9,736 nt of DNA from Bacteroides sp. GTDB taxonomy: Bacteria; Bacteroidota; Bacteroidia; Bacteroidales; Bacteroidaceae. Where the stretch lies: the NCBI GenBank assembly GCA_019417975.1, contig DYCT01000051.1, forward strand, positions 1 through 9,736, given 5' to 3'. Position numbers and translations under genes: made by a program. Below the pieces are notes generated by a model. That model was given only the letters and a program-made list of their open reading frames with translations. It was not told the DNA's origin and ran no database searches. Positions 1 to 6,308 of the stretch are shown one piece after another (positions within the stretch are counted from its first letter, which is position 1; every line of letters begins with the position of its first letter).

Positions 1-2
1 AA

Positions 3-1145
3 ATTATTCTTGTAGCAGTAGCAGTATTTATTGCTGTTGTTTCTCTTATTATCTCTCATTTTTTGACCCGTGATTTGTCTATCGAAGAATCTCAAAAGGT
101 GGAAACATGGGCAGAAGCATTGAAAGCTTTGAATAGTGCCGATGAAAATACTGATCTTACACTTGTATTGAAAGTATTGACCAGTAATAATACAATTCCT
201 GTAATTGCTGTAGGCAAAAATGGAGATATTCAGACTTATCGAAATTTGGTAATTCATGAGAGAGATTCTGTCGCTGCACTACAGAATCTCTTGGAAGAGT
301 TTAAACAGCATGGTCGCAAAATACGAATTAGTCTAGACTCGGCTGACGCATCATTGCCTGCTGATTCTATTTCTGATTATATTGATATCTATTTCGATGA
401 TTCTTTGATGCTGAAGCGGTTGGCTTCTTATCCATATGTTCAGCTTGGTGTTGTACTTATTTTTGTTATTGTCGCTATTTTTGCTTTATTGAGTTCTAAG
501 CGTGCAGAGCAGAATAAAGTCTGGGTGGGACTCTCAAAAGAGACAGCACATCAGTTGGGAACTCCTATTTCCTCCTTGATGGCCTGGATGGAAATATTGA
601 AGTCTAATTATCCCAACGATTCGTTGTTGCCTGAGATGGATAATGATGTGAAGCGACTCCAAATGATTGCTGACCGCTTTTCAAAGATTGGCTTTATGCC
701 ATCACCGGAGTTGCATAGTCTGAATGAGGTAGTGGAACAAGCCTTGGACTATATTTCTCATCGAGCTTCTTCTAAAGTTATGTTTGTAAGAAACTTTGGT
801 GAGCATCCTATTCAAGCAAAGTTGAATCCTTCTTTGTTTGAATGGGTTATTGAAAATCTTTGTAAGAATGCAATTGATGCCATGGATGGTCAAGGTACTA
901 TTACGATTACCTTGGAGGAACAGCCGGATAAGGTGGTGATAGAATTGGCCGATACTGGTAAGGGAATTCAACGTGCTAATTACAAAACTATTTTCATGCC
1001 AGGCTATACTACCAAAAAGCGTGGTTGGGGATTGGGACTTTCGTTGGCAAAGCGTATCGTGGAAGAGTATCATAGAGGGCGTATATTTGTGAAGCATTCT
1101 GAACTAAACAAAGGAACTGTCTTTCGGATTGAACTTAAAAAATAG
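3..1145 (+). CDS. Membrane sensor histidine kinase, 5'-truncated by the window edge
   Basis: This is a two-component sensor kinase that autophosphorylates on a histidine and passes the phosphate to a response regulator, which is not in the window. The frame is open to the left edge. The first 20 codons encode a hydrophobic membrane segment, so the TTG at 63 is not the true start. Counting the codon at 63 as residue 1, residues 4-120 form a probable periplasmic sensor region. A second membrane helix spans about 125-143. A short linker leads straight into the dimerisation and phosphoacceptor helix, with His163 in ETAHQLGTP. The ATPase domain shows the N box (ENLCKNAIDAM, Asn269), the G1 box (DTGKGI, 297-302), FMPGYTTK, and the G2 box (GWGLGL, 321-326). 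There is no visible HAMP or PAS domain between helix and catalytic core. The stop at 1143-1145 is followed by a terminator-like hairpin. The family assignment is firm; the signal and partner are unknown. Confidence 0.93.
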   Translation: MILVAVAVFIAVVSLIISHFLTRDLSIEESQKVETWAEALKALNSADENTDLTLVLKVLTSNNTIPVIAVGKNGDIQTYRNLVIHERDSVAALQNLLEEFKQHGRKIRISLDSADASLPADSISDYIDIYFDDSLMLKRLASYPYVQLGVVLIFVIVAIFALLSSKRAEQNKVWVGLSKETAHQLGTPISSLMAWMEILKSNYPNDSLLPEMDNDVKRLQMIADRFSKIGFMPSPELHSLNEVVEQALDYISHRASSKVMFVRNFGEHPIQAKLNPSLFEWVIENLCKNAIDAMDGQGTITITLEEQPDKVVIELADTGKGIQRANYKTIFMPGYTTKKRGWGLGLSLAKRIVEEYHRGRIFVKHSELNKGTVFRIELKK

Positions 1146-1233
1146 CTAATTAAACCGTGTAATTCAGATAATTATTTGTATCTTTGTCGCCCGATTCTGT
1201 ATAGTTCTTTGTAATTGTATAGAAAATGAGGGT

Positions 1234-1261
1234 AAAAAAGCTTGTTATTAAGGGCTTTTTT
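1234..1261 (+). terminator. Probable weak intrinsic terminator after the histidine kinase
   Basis: An 8-bp stem, AAAAAAGC (1234-1241) with GCTTTTTT (1254-1261), can extend by two G-T pairs and closes an 8-nt loop. The T-run is part of the 3' arm. It resembles the stronger hairpin before era in form but has only two G-C pairs. It lies about 90 nt after the kinase stop and overlaps the proposed promoter of the next gene, so its function as a terminator is an inference. Confidence 0.45.
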
Positions 1262-1270
1262 GTAACTTTG
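1242..1270 (+). promoter_or_regulatory. Bacteroidetes-type promoter for the yceD-rpmF unit
   Basis: TTG at 1242-1244 and TAACTTTG at 1263-1270, separated by 18 nt, match the Bacteroides sigma-70-type pattern (TTTG / TAnnTTTG). The predicted transcript start near 1277 would leave a leader of about 17 nt before the TTG start codon at 1294. A second -7-like element, TATCTTTG at 1179-1186, lies upstream but has no good -33 box. Confidence 0.55.
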
Positions 1271-1293
1271 CATCGAATTATTGGTGAAATAAA

Positions 1294-1860
1294 TTGGGAA
1301 AGTTTGCTACATATACGATTGATTTGAAGAATCTCTCTTCTGCAGTAACTGATTTTCAGTTTCAGCTGGATGATGCCTTTTTTATGGAATTAGAGGGGGC
1401 TGAAGTTCAGAAAGGAAATGTAGAAGTCGATTTACGGGTGAAGAAGACCCTCGCTTCTTTCGAATTGATGTTCCAATTGAGTGGAGAAGTTGTTGTGACA
1501 TGTGATCGTTGTCTCGATGAGATGTTGCAACCTGTTGCTTCATCAGACAAACTGTTGGTGAAATTTGGAACAGAGTATGCGGAAGAAGGAGAAAACATGG
1601 TCATTGTACCCGAAGAAGAGGGAACTATTAATGTCGCATGGTACATGTATGAACTGATAGCTTTGGCTATTCCGATGAAGCATGTACATGAAGCAGGCAA
1701 ATGTAACCCGGAAATGATGGGTAAGTTGGGGGCGATACTCCGGACGGAAGCAGATGATGATGACCTGGATTCGTCGTTGGCAACCGAAGATTCGTTCGAA
1801 GAAGAACATCCGATAGACCCGCGATGGAATGATTTAAAGAAAATATTAGATAACAGTTAA
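1294..1860 (+). CDS. YceD/DUF177 family protein, linked to 23S rRNA accumulation
   Basis: A 188-residue acidic protein of the DUF177 (YceD) family, whose genes usually sit just before rpmF. Members in other bacteria and in plants are implicated in 23S rRNA processing or accumulation; the exact biochemistry is unclear. The core shows VTCDRCLD (Cys70, Cys73), a strand-rich middle part, a later GKCNPE (Cys137), a run of acidic residues (154-157), and the typical C-terminal DPRWNDLKKIL. The start is TTG at 1294. An in-frame TGA at 1285-1287 blocks extension, and the next ATG (1384) would remove the N-terminal stretch TYTIDLKNL, which looks like the family N-terminus. rpmF begins 11 nt after the stop, which indicates one transcript. 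The family call is strong; the TTG start is likely but unproven. Confidence 0.9.
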   Translation: MGKFATYTIDLKNLSSAVTDFQFQLDDAFFMELEGAEVQKGNVEVDLRVKKTLASFELMFQLSGEVVVTCDRCLDEMLQPVASSDKLLVKFGTEYAEEGENMVIVPEEEGTINVAWYMYELIALAIPMKHVHEAGKCNPEMMGKLGAILRTEADDDDLDSSLATEDSFEEEHPIDPRWNDLKKILDNS

Positions 1861-1871
1861 AGTTTAGAAAA

Positions 1872-2057
1872 ATGGCACATCCTAAGAGAAGACAATCAAA
1901 AACAAGAACAGCAAAGAGAAGAACTCATGATAAAGCTGTTGCTCCTACATTGGCAATTTGCCCGAACTGTGGTGAATGGCATGTTTATCACACAGTATGT
2001 GGAGCATGTGGCTATTATAGAGGCAAGGTAGCTATCGAAAAAGAAGCCGCTCTTTAA
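1872..2057 (+). CDS. rpmF: 50S ribosomal protein L32, zinc-ribbon form
   Basis: A 61-residue, very basic protein beginning MAHPKRRQSKTR, the standard L32 N-terminus, and acting as a structural protein of the large ribosomal subunit. Four cysteines in two pairs (CPNC at 30-33 and CGAC at 43-46) form a zinc ribbon, so this is the zinc-binding (C+) version rather than the cysteine-free type. The gene follows yceD with an 11-nt gap, the near-universal bacterial arrangement. The leader before ATG is A-rich with no Shine-Dalgarno match. A strong hairpin follows about 30 nt after the stop and may limit transcription into fabH. Length and composition are normal. Confidence 0.98.
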   Translation: MAHPKRRQSKTRTAKRRTHDKAVAPTLAICPNCGEWHVYHTVCGACGYYRGKVAIEKEAAL

Positions 2058-2068
2058 TTGAAAGAAAC

Positions 2069-2138
2069 TTGCAATCAACTCGTCTTATAAGCCCGGGGAC
2101 AGATGTCCTCAGGCTTTTTGTGAATATGCTGATTGCAA
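2069..2138. repeat. 9-bp inverted repeat enclosing the rpmF-fabH terminator
   Basis: TTGCAATCA at 2069-2077 is perfectly complementary to TGATTGCAA at 2130-2138. The pair brackets the terminator hairpin at 2089-2119, so the intergenic RNA could fold into an outer stem with an inner hairpin. Whether the outer stem forms or has a role is unknown. Confidence 0.6.
2089..2119 (+). terminator. Intrinsic terminator or attenuator between rpmF and fabH
   Basis: A 12-position stem (2089-2100 with 2105-2116) has one C-A mismatch and one G-T pair and closes the 4-nt loop AGAT. It begins AAGCC and ends GGCTT, with TTTTT at 2115-2119. The GC-rich stem and T-run are typical of a Rho-independent terminator. 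No consensus promoter is visible between it and the fabH start at 2162, so it may be partly read through. Confidence 0.8.
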
Positions 2139-2161
2139 AATGTTAGTTTATTTAATAGGTA

Positions 2162-3160
2162 ATGGAAAAGATTAATGCGGTAATTACAGGAGTCGGTGGT
2201 TATGTGCCTGACTATGTCTTGACAAATGATGAGATATCAAGAATGGTAGAAACCAACGACGAGTGGATTATGACTCGTATTGGGGTAAAGGAGCGTCGAA
2301 TCTTGAACGAAGAAGGATTGGGTACTTCTTATATGGCTCGTAAAGCTGCCAAGCAGTTGATGCAGAAAACCAATTCTGACCCCGATGACATTGATGCTAT
2401 CATTGTTGCAACTACTACACCAGACTATCATTTTCCTTCTACAGCATCTATTCTTTGTGATAAACTTGGATTGAAAAACGCTTATGCCTTTGATATGCAG
2501 GCTGCATGTTGTGGCTTTTTGTATGGAATGGAAGTGGCAGCGTCTTTGATTTGTTCAGGCCGTCATAAGAAGGTCATCGTCGTTGGTGCAGATAAAATGT
2601 CATCAATGGTTAATTATTCGGATAGAGCTACTTGTCCTATTTTCGGTGATGGCGCTGCTGCTTTCATGGTAGAAGCAACAACTGAGGAATACGGTATTAT
2701 GGATTCTATTTTGCGGACAGATGGTAAAGGACTTCCGTTCCTTCACATGAAAGCTGGTGGTTCTGTTTGTCCTCCTTCTTATTTTACAATAGACAATAAG
2801 ATGCATTACATCTATCAGGAAGGACGTACTGTATTTAAATATGCGGTGTCCAATATGTCGGATGTAACAGCTGAGATTGCTGAACGTAATCATTTGGATA
2901 AAACCAATATCAATTGGATTGTTCCTCATCAAGCTAACCTCCGTATTATTGATGCGGTAGCTAACAGATTGGAGGTACCTATTGAGCAGGTGATGATAAA
3001 TATCCAAAAATATGGTAATTCTAGTGCAGGAACACTTCCTTTGTGCGTATGGGACTATGAGAAGAAGTTGAAGAAAGGAGATAATCTTATCTTCACAGCC
3101 TTCGGAGCTGGGTTTACCTGGGGAGCCGTGTACGTGAAATGGGGATACGATGGAGATTAA
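2162..3160 (+). CDS. fabH: 3-oxoacyl-[acyl-carrier-protein] synthase III (KAS III)
   Basis: FabH condenses a short acyl-CoA primer with malonyl-ACP, the first elongation step of type II fatty-acid synthesis in the cytoplasm. The 332-residue length is normal. The catalytic triad is visible: Cys116 in AACCGF, His256 in VPHQAN, and Asn286 in KYGNSSAG. The N-terminal GVGGYVPDYVLTN and the NDEWIMTRIGVKERR segment are also typical. Bacteroides makes much branched-chain fatty acid, so branched primers are plausible, but specificity cannot be read from the sequence. The residue after the catalytic cysteine is a second Cys (117). The gene sits 104 nt after rpmF behind a terminator-like hairpin, and plsX, often found between rpmF and fabH elsewhere, is absent. 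Another hairpin follows the stop. Confidence 0.96.
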   Translation: MEKINAVITGVGGYVPDYVLTNDEISRMVETNDEWIMTRIGVKERRILNEEGLGTSYMARKAAKQLMQKTNSDPDDIDAIIVATTTPDYHFPSTASILCDKLGLKNAYAFDMQAACCGFLYGMEVAASLICSGRHKKVIVVGADKMSSMVNYSDRATCPIFGDGAAAFMVEATTEEYGIMDSILRTDGKGLPFLHMKAGGSVCPPSYFTIDNKMHYIYQEGRTVFKYAVSNMSDVTAEIAERNHLDKTNINWIVPHQANLRIIDAVANRLEVPIEQVMINIQKYGNSSAGTLPLCVWDYEKKLKKGDNLIFTAFGAGFTWGAVYVKWGYDGD

Positions 3161-3176
3161 TTAAAATATGAATTTC

Positions 3177-3210
3177 AAAAAAACGCATCCCTTGTTTGAT
3201 GCGTTTTTTT
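3177..3210 (+). terminator. Intrinsic terminator between fabH and era
   Basis: A perfect 13-bp stem pairs A7 plus CGCATC (3177-3189) with GATGCG plus T7 (3198-3210) around an 8-nt loop. The A-run on one side and T-run on the other make it potentially bidirectional. It ends 21 nt before the era start codon, leaving no room for a full downstream promoter, so era must be reached by read-through or by a promoter overlapping or preceding the hairpin. Confidence 0.8.
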
Positions 3211-3231
3211 GTCTGTAACCAAGTTGAAAAT

Positions 3232-4113
3232 ATGCATAAGGCAGGTTTTGTGAATATTGTAGGTAATCCGAATGTAGGAAAATCTACATTGATGAATGCA
3301 CTTGTAGGTGAGCGTATATCTATTGCTACTTTTAAGGCCCAGACCACTCGTCATCGCATCATGGGTATTTTAAATACAGATGAGATGCAGATTGTGTTTT
3401 CGGATACACCGGGTGTATTGAAACCTAATTATAAGTTGCAGGAATCTATGCTTAATTTTTCGGAATCGGCTTTGACGGATGCAGATATATTGCTTTACGT
3501 GACGGATGTAGTGGAGCAACCTGAGAAGAATAGCGATTTTGTTGAAAAGGTGAAAGCTATGAACATTCCTGTCTTTGTGTTAATCAACAAAATAGACTTG
3601 AGCAATCAGCAGGCACTTGAGCAGTTGGTAGAGTTGTGGAAGGAAACTATTCCCCAAGCCGAAATTATTCCTATCTCTGCACAGGCAAAGTTTAATGTTG
3701 ACTATCTGTTAAAACGCATTAAGGAACTTTTGCCAGATAGTCCACCTTATTTTGGTAAAGACCAGTGGACCGACAAGCCTGCCCGTTTCTTTGTAACGGA
3801 GATTATTCGGGAGAAAATACTTCTTTATTACGACAAAGAGATACCCTATGCTGTAGAGGTAGTGGTTGAACAGTTCAAGGAAGAAGCGAAGATGATTCAT
3901 ATCAATGCAGTAATCTATGTAGAACGAGATTCGCAGAAAGGTATAATCATTGGAAAGCAGGGAAGGGCATTGAAGAAAGTAGCTTCAGAAGCCCGAAAAG
4001 AGTTGGAACGTTTCTTTGATAAGACAATTTATTTGGAGACGTTTGTGAAGGTTGATAAAGATTGGAGAAGTTCTGATAAAGAATTAAAGAACTTCGGATA
4101 TCAGCTGGATTAA
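3232..4113 (+). CDS. era: GTPase Era, 16S rRNA-binding ribosome assembly factor
   Basis: Era is an essential GTPase that binds the 3' end of 16S rRNA and assists maturation of the small ribosomal subunit. The product has 293 residues, the usual size. The G domain shows G1 GNPNVGKS (11-18), a switch I region with AQTTRHR, G3 DTPG (58-61), G4 NKID (119-122) and G5 SAQ (149-151). A C-terminal KH domain carries the GxxG loop in IIGKQGRAL (about 239-247). I chose ATG at 3232 (MHKAGFVNIVGNPN) rather than the in-frame TTG at 3196, because the longer version would start inside the terminator hairpin and add 12 residues unlike Era. der follows after 30 nt without a promoter or terminator, so the two GTPases are probably cotranscribed. 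Confidence 0.97.
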   Translation: MHKAGFVNIVGNPNVGKSTLMNALVGERISIATFKAQTTRHRIMGILNTDEMQIVFSDTPGVLKPNYKLQESMLNFSESALTDADILLYVTDVVEQPEKNSDFVEKVKAMNIPVFVLINKIDLSNQQALEQLVELWKETIPQAEIIPISAQAKFNVDYLLKRIKELLPDSPPYFGKDQWTDKPARFFVTEIIREKILLYYDKEIPYAVEVVVEQFKEEAKMIHINAVIYVERDSQKGIIIGKQGRALKKVASEARKELERFFDKTIYLETFVKVDKDWRSSDKELKNFGYQLD

Positions 4114-4143
4114 TTATTAACGCAATTAGGAAACTGCGAAGTT

Positions 4144-5457
4144 ATGGGAAATCTTGTAGCAATTGTTGGACGCCCGAATGTGGGTAAGTCGACTTTATTT
4201 AACCGCTTGACCAAGTCGCGTCAGGCGATTGTTAATGATGAAGCCGGAACGACACGCGACCGTCAGTATGGCAAAACAGAATGGTTGGGAAAAGAGTTCT
4301 CTGTAGTAGATACAGGGGGATGGGTGGTCAATTCGGATGATATTTTTGAGGGGGAAATCCGTAAACAGGTGGTATTGGCGATGGATGAAGCCGATGTTAT
4401 CCTTTTCTTGGTAGATATCAATACGGGAGTGACTGATTTGGATGAAGAAGTAGCTGCTATCCTTCGTCGTTCAAAAACACCGGTTATTCTAGTGGCTAAT
4501 AAAACTGATAACAATGAACTCCAGTATAATGCACCTGAGTTTTATAAGTTAGGCTTAGGCGACCCTTACTGTGTGTCGGCTATGAGTGGAAGTGGTACAG
4601 GCGATTTGTTGGATTTGGTTGTTTCCAAGTTTAACAAGAATTCCGATGAGATGCTTGATGAAGATATTCCCCGTTTTGCCGTAGTCGGGCGTCCGAATGC
4701 AGGAAAATCTTCTATTGTAAATGCTTTTATTGGTGAAGAACGTAATATTGTAACGGAAATTGCTGGAACGACACGCGATTCTATTTATACTCGCTATGAC
4801 AAGTTTGGCTTTGATTTTTACTTGGTAGATACAGCTGGTATTCGAAAGAAGAACAAGGTAACCGAAGATTTGGAATATTATTCAGTAGTGCGTTCTATTC
4901 GTTCTATTGAGGGATCTGATATCTGTGTACTGATGATTGATGCAACACGTGGCATTGAGAGTCAGGATTTGAATATTTTCTCACTTATTCAGCGAAATCA
5001 GAAAGGTCTGGTCGTAGTCGTGAACAAGTGGGACTTGGTGGAGAATAAGACCGATAAAGTAATGAAGGAGTTTGAAAATGCTATCCGTAGCCGTTTTGCT
5101 CCGTTTGTCGATTTCCCCATTATTTTTGCTTCGGCATTGACTAAGCAACGTATTTTTAAAGTGTTGGAGGCTGCCAAGGAGGTATATGCAAACCGTAAGA
5201 ATCGTATTCCTACAGCTCGTTTGAACGAAGAATTGTTGCCATTGATTGAGGCTTATCCGCCTCCTTCGATTAAGGGCAAGTATATTAAAATAAAATATGT
5301 GACTCAGTTGCCAAATACGCAAGTTCCTTCTTTTGTGTTTTTCGCCAATCTGCCTCAATATGTAAAGGAACCTTATCGCCGCTTCTTGGAAAATAAAATG
5401 CGTGAGAAGTGGAATTTAACAGGTACTCCAATCAATATCTTTATTCGTCAGAAATAA
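4144..5457 (+). CDS. der: GTPase Der (EngA), 50S subunit assembly
   Basis: Der is a tandem-G-domain GTPase required for assembly of the large ribosomal subunit. The 437-residue product has the standard layout. The first G domain has GRPNVGKS (9-16), TTRDR, DTGG (56-59) and NKTD (119-122). The second has GRPNAGKS (182-189), TTRD (209-212), DTAG (229-232) and NKWD (294-297). A KH-like C-terminal domain follows from about residue 350 and ends in TPINIFIRQK. Both nucleotide-binding sites look intact. The start ATG at 4144 gives the normal N-terminus MGNLVAIVGRPN. It lies 30 nt after era, consistent with an era-der operon. A hairpin terminator follows the stop, and the next gene is convergent. Confidence 0.97.
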   Translation: MGNLVAIVGRPNVGKSTLFNRLTKSRQAIVNDEAGTTRDRQYGKTEWLGKEFSVVDTGGWVVNSDDIFEGEIRKQVVLAMDEADVILFLVDINTGVTDLDEEVAAILRRSKTPVILVANKTDNNELQYNAPEFYKLGLGDPYCVSAMSGSGTGDLLDLVVSKFNKNSDEMLDEDIPRFAVVGRPNAGKSSIVNAFIGEERNIVTEIAGTTRDSIYTRYDKFGFDFYLVDTAGIRKKNKVTEDLEYYSVVRSIRSIEGSDICVLMIDATRGIESQDLNIFSLIQRNQKGLVVVVNKWDLVENKTDKVMKEFENAIRSRFAPFVDFPIIFASALTKQRIFKVLEAAKEVYANRKNRIPTARLNEELLPLIEAYPPPSIKGKYIKIKYVTQLPNTQVPSFVFFANLPQYVKEPYRRFLENKMREKWNLTGTPINIFIRQK

Positions 5458-5481
5458 ACTCTTTGAGTTTTAGCATAAAAT

Positions 5482-5521
5482 AGGCTGTCTTTCCGTAAGT
5501 GCGAGAGACAGCCTGTCTTTT
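5482..5521. terminator. Intrinsic terminator between der and the convergent mlaF-type gene
   Basis: AGGCTGTCT (5482-5490) pairs with AGACAGCCT (5506-5514). The stem extends inward by T-G, T-A and C-G pairs to 12 positions around a 9-nt loop. A T-rich tail (TGTCTTTT) follows on the plus strand. On the minus strand the tail is ATTTTATGC, so the hairpin may serve both genes. Function for der is the stronger case. Confidence 0.72.
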
Positions 5522-5537
5522 ATATCAGTTTTTAAGT

Positions 5538-6308
5538 TTATTTTCCCATTTCGTGAACTTCTATTTCCTTTACTTTTCTGAATAAGTCAGACGCAAAAAT
5601 AAAGTCGTTGAGCTTTTGGTTGGTTGAAGTGAAAATGTCGTCTTTTGTACCCTCCCATTCTTTGTTTCCTTGGTAGATGAACACGATTTTCTCACCAATA
5701 CCCATCACCGAATTCATGTCGTGCGTGTTGATAATGGTGGTCATGTTGTATTCTTCGGTAATGCTATGGATGAGGTCGTCGATGACCAATGAGGTTTTAG
5801 GGTCAAGACCGGAGTTTGGCTCGTCGCAGAATAAGTATTGCGGATTTAGAGCAATGGCACGAGCGATGGCTACACGTTTTTGCATACCACCACTGATTTC
5901 GCCTGGATATTTGTTTTGTGCCTCAATTAAGTTGACACGATCCAAACAAAATTGAGCACGTTTGGTACGTTCTCTTAAAGTTCCGTTCGAGAACATATCC
6001 AATGGGAACATGACGTTTTCTAAGACTGTGAGTGAATCGAATAAAGCAGCACTCTGGAAAATCATGCCCATTTCGCGTCGTAAGTTTTTCTTGGTCTTTT
6101 TGTCAATGGCAAGAAAGTTTCGTCCGTCATATAAGATTTCACCACGCTCCGGTGTGAGCAGTCCGACGATACATTTCATAAGTACCGTTTTTCCTGAACC
6201 ACTTTGTCCGATAATTAGGTTCGTTTTCCCATTCTCGAAGGTGGTACTGATGTTCTTTAGTACATCTTTCCCTTCGAACGATTTATAGAGTGATTTTAGT
6301 TCAATCAT
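5538..6308 (-). CDS. ABC transporter ATPase, MlaF type (phospholipid transport)
   Basis: The ATP-hydrolysing subunit of an Mla/MCE-type lipid transporter, acting at the cytoplasmic face of the inner membrane with the MlaE-type permease encoded just upstream. The 256-residue product has Walker A GQSGSGKT (34-41), Q-loop Gln85 in MIFQSAALF, signature ISGGMQKR (138-145), Walker B YLFCDEP with Glu163, the D-loop SGLD, and the switch His196 in NTHD. The ISGGMQKR signature and the CDEPNSGLDP segment are characteristic of MlaF-like ATPases. The start ATG shares one base with the stop of the permease gene (TGATG), which indicates translational coupling. No MlaD, MlaB or MlaC gene follows; instead the gene ends at a convergent terminator. 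Substrate and direction of transport are inferred from the family only. Confidence 0.9.
   Translation of the reverse strand: MIELKSLYKSFEGKDVLKNISTTFENGKTNLIIGQSGSGKTVLMKCIVGLLTPERGEILYDGRNFLAIDKKTKKNLRREMGMIFQSAALFDSLTVLENVMFPLDMFSNGTLRERTKRAQFCLDRVNLIEAQNKYPGEISGGMQKRVAIARAIALNPQYLFCDEPNSGLDPKTSLVIDDLIHSITEEYNMTTIINTHDMNSVMGIGEKIVFIYQGNKEWEGTKDDIFTSTNQKLNDFIFASDLFRKVKEIEVHEMGK

Noticed and set aside
63..65. TTG at 63 as the start of the histidine kinase.
   Set aside because: The frame stays open to the left edge and encodes a hydrophobic helix expected of the sensor's first membrane segment.
2140..2161. A possible promoter for fabH in the TTAGTTTATTTAATAGG region.
   Set aside because: It does not match TAnnTTTG, and a start site downstream of it would fall at or beyond the ATG.
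3196..3231. An upstream in-frame TTG start that would lengthen Era by 12 residues.
   Set aside because: It lies inside the terminator hairpin, and Era homology begins at the ATG at 3232.
4981..5358. Minus-strand 125-codon frame inside der, and similar long frames opposite the kinase, fabH, mlaE, mlaF and lptB.
   Set aside because: Each lies fully or largely within a well-supported gene on the other strand and shows no recognisable protein features.
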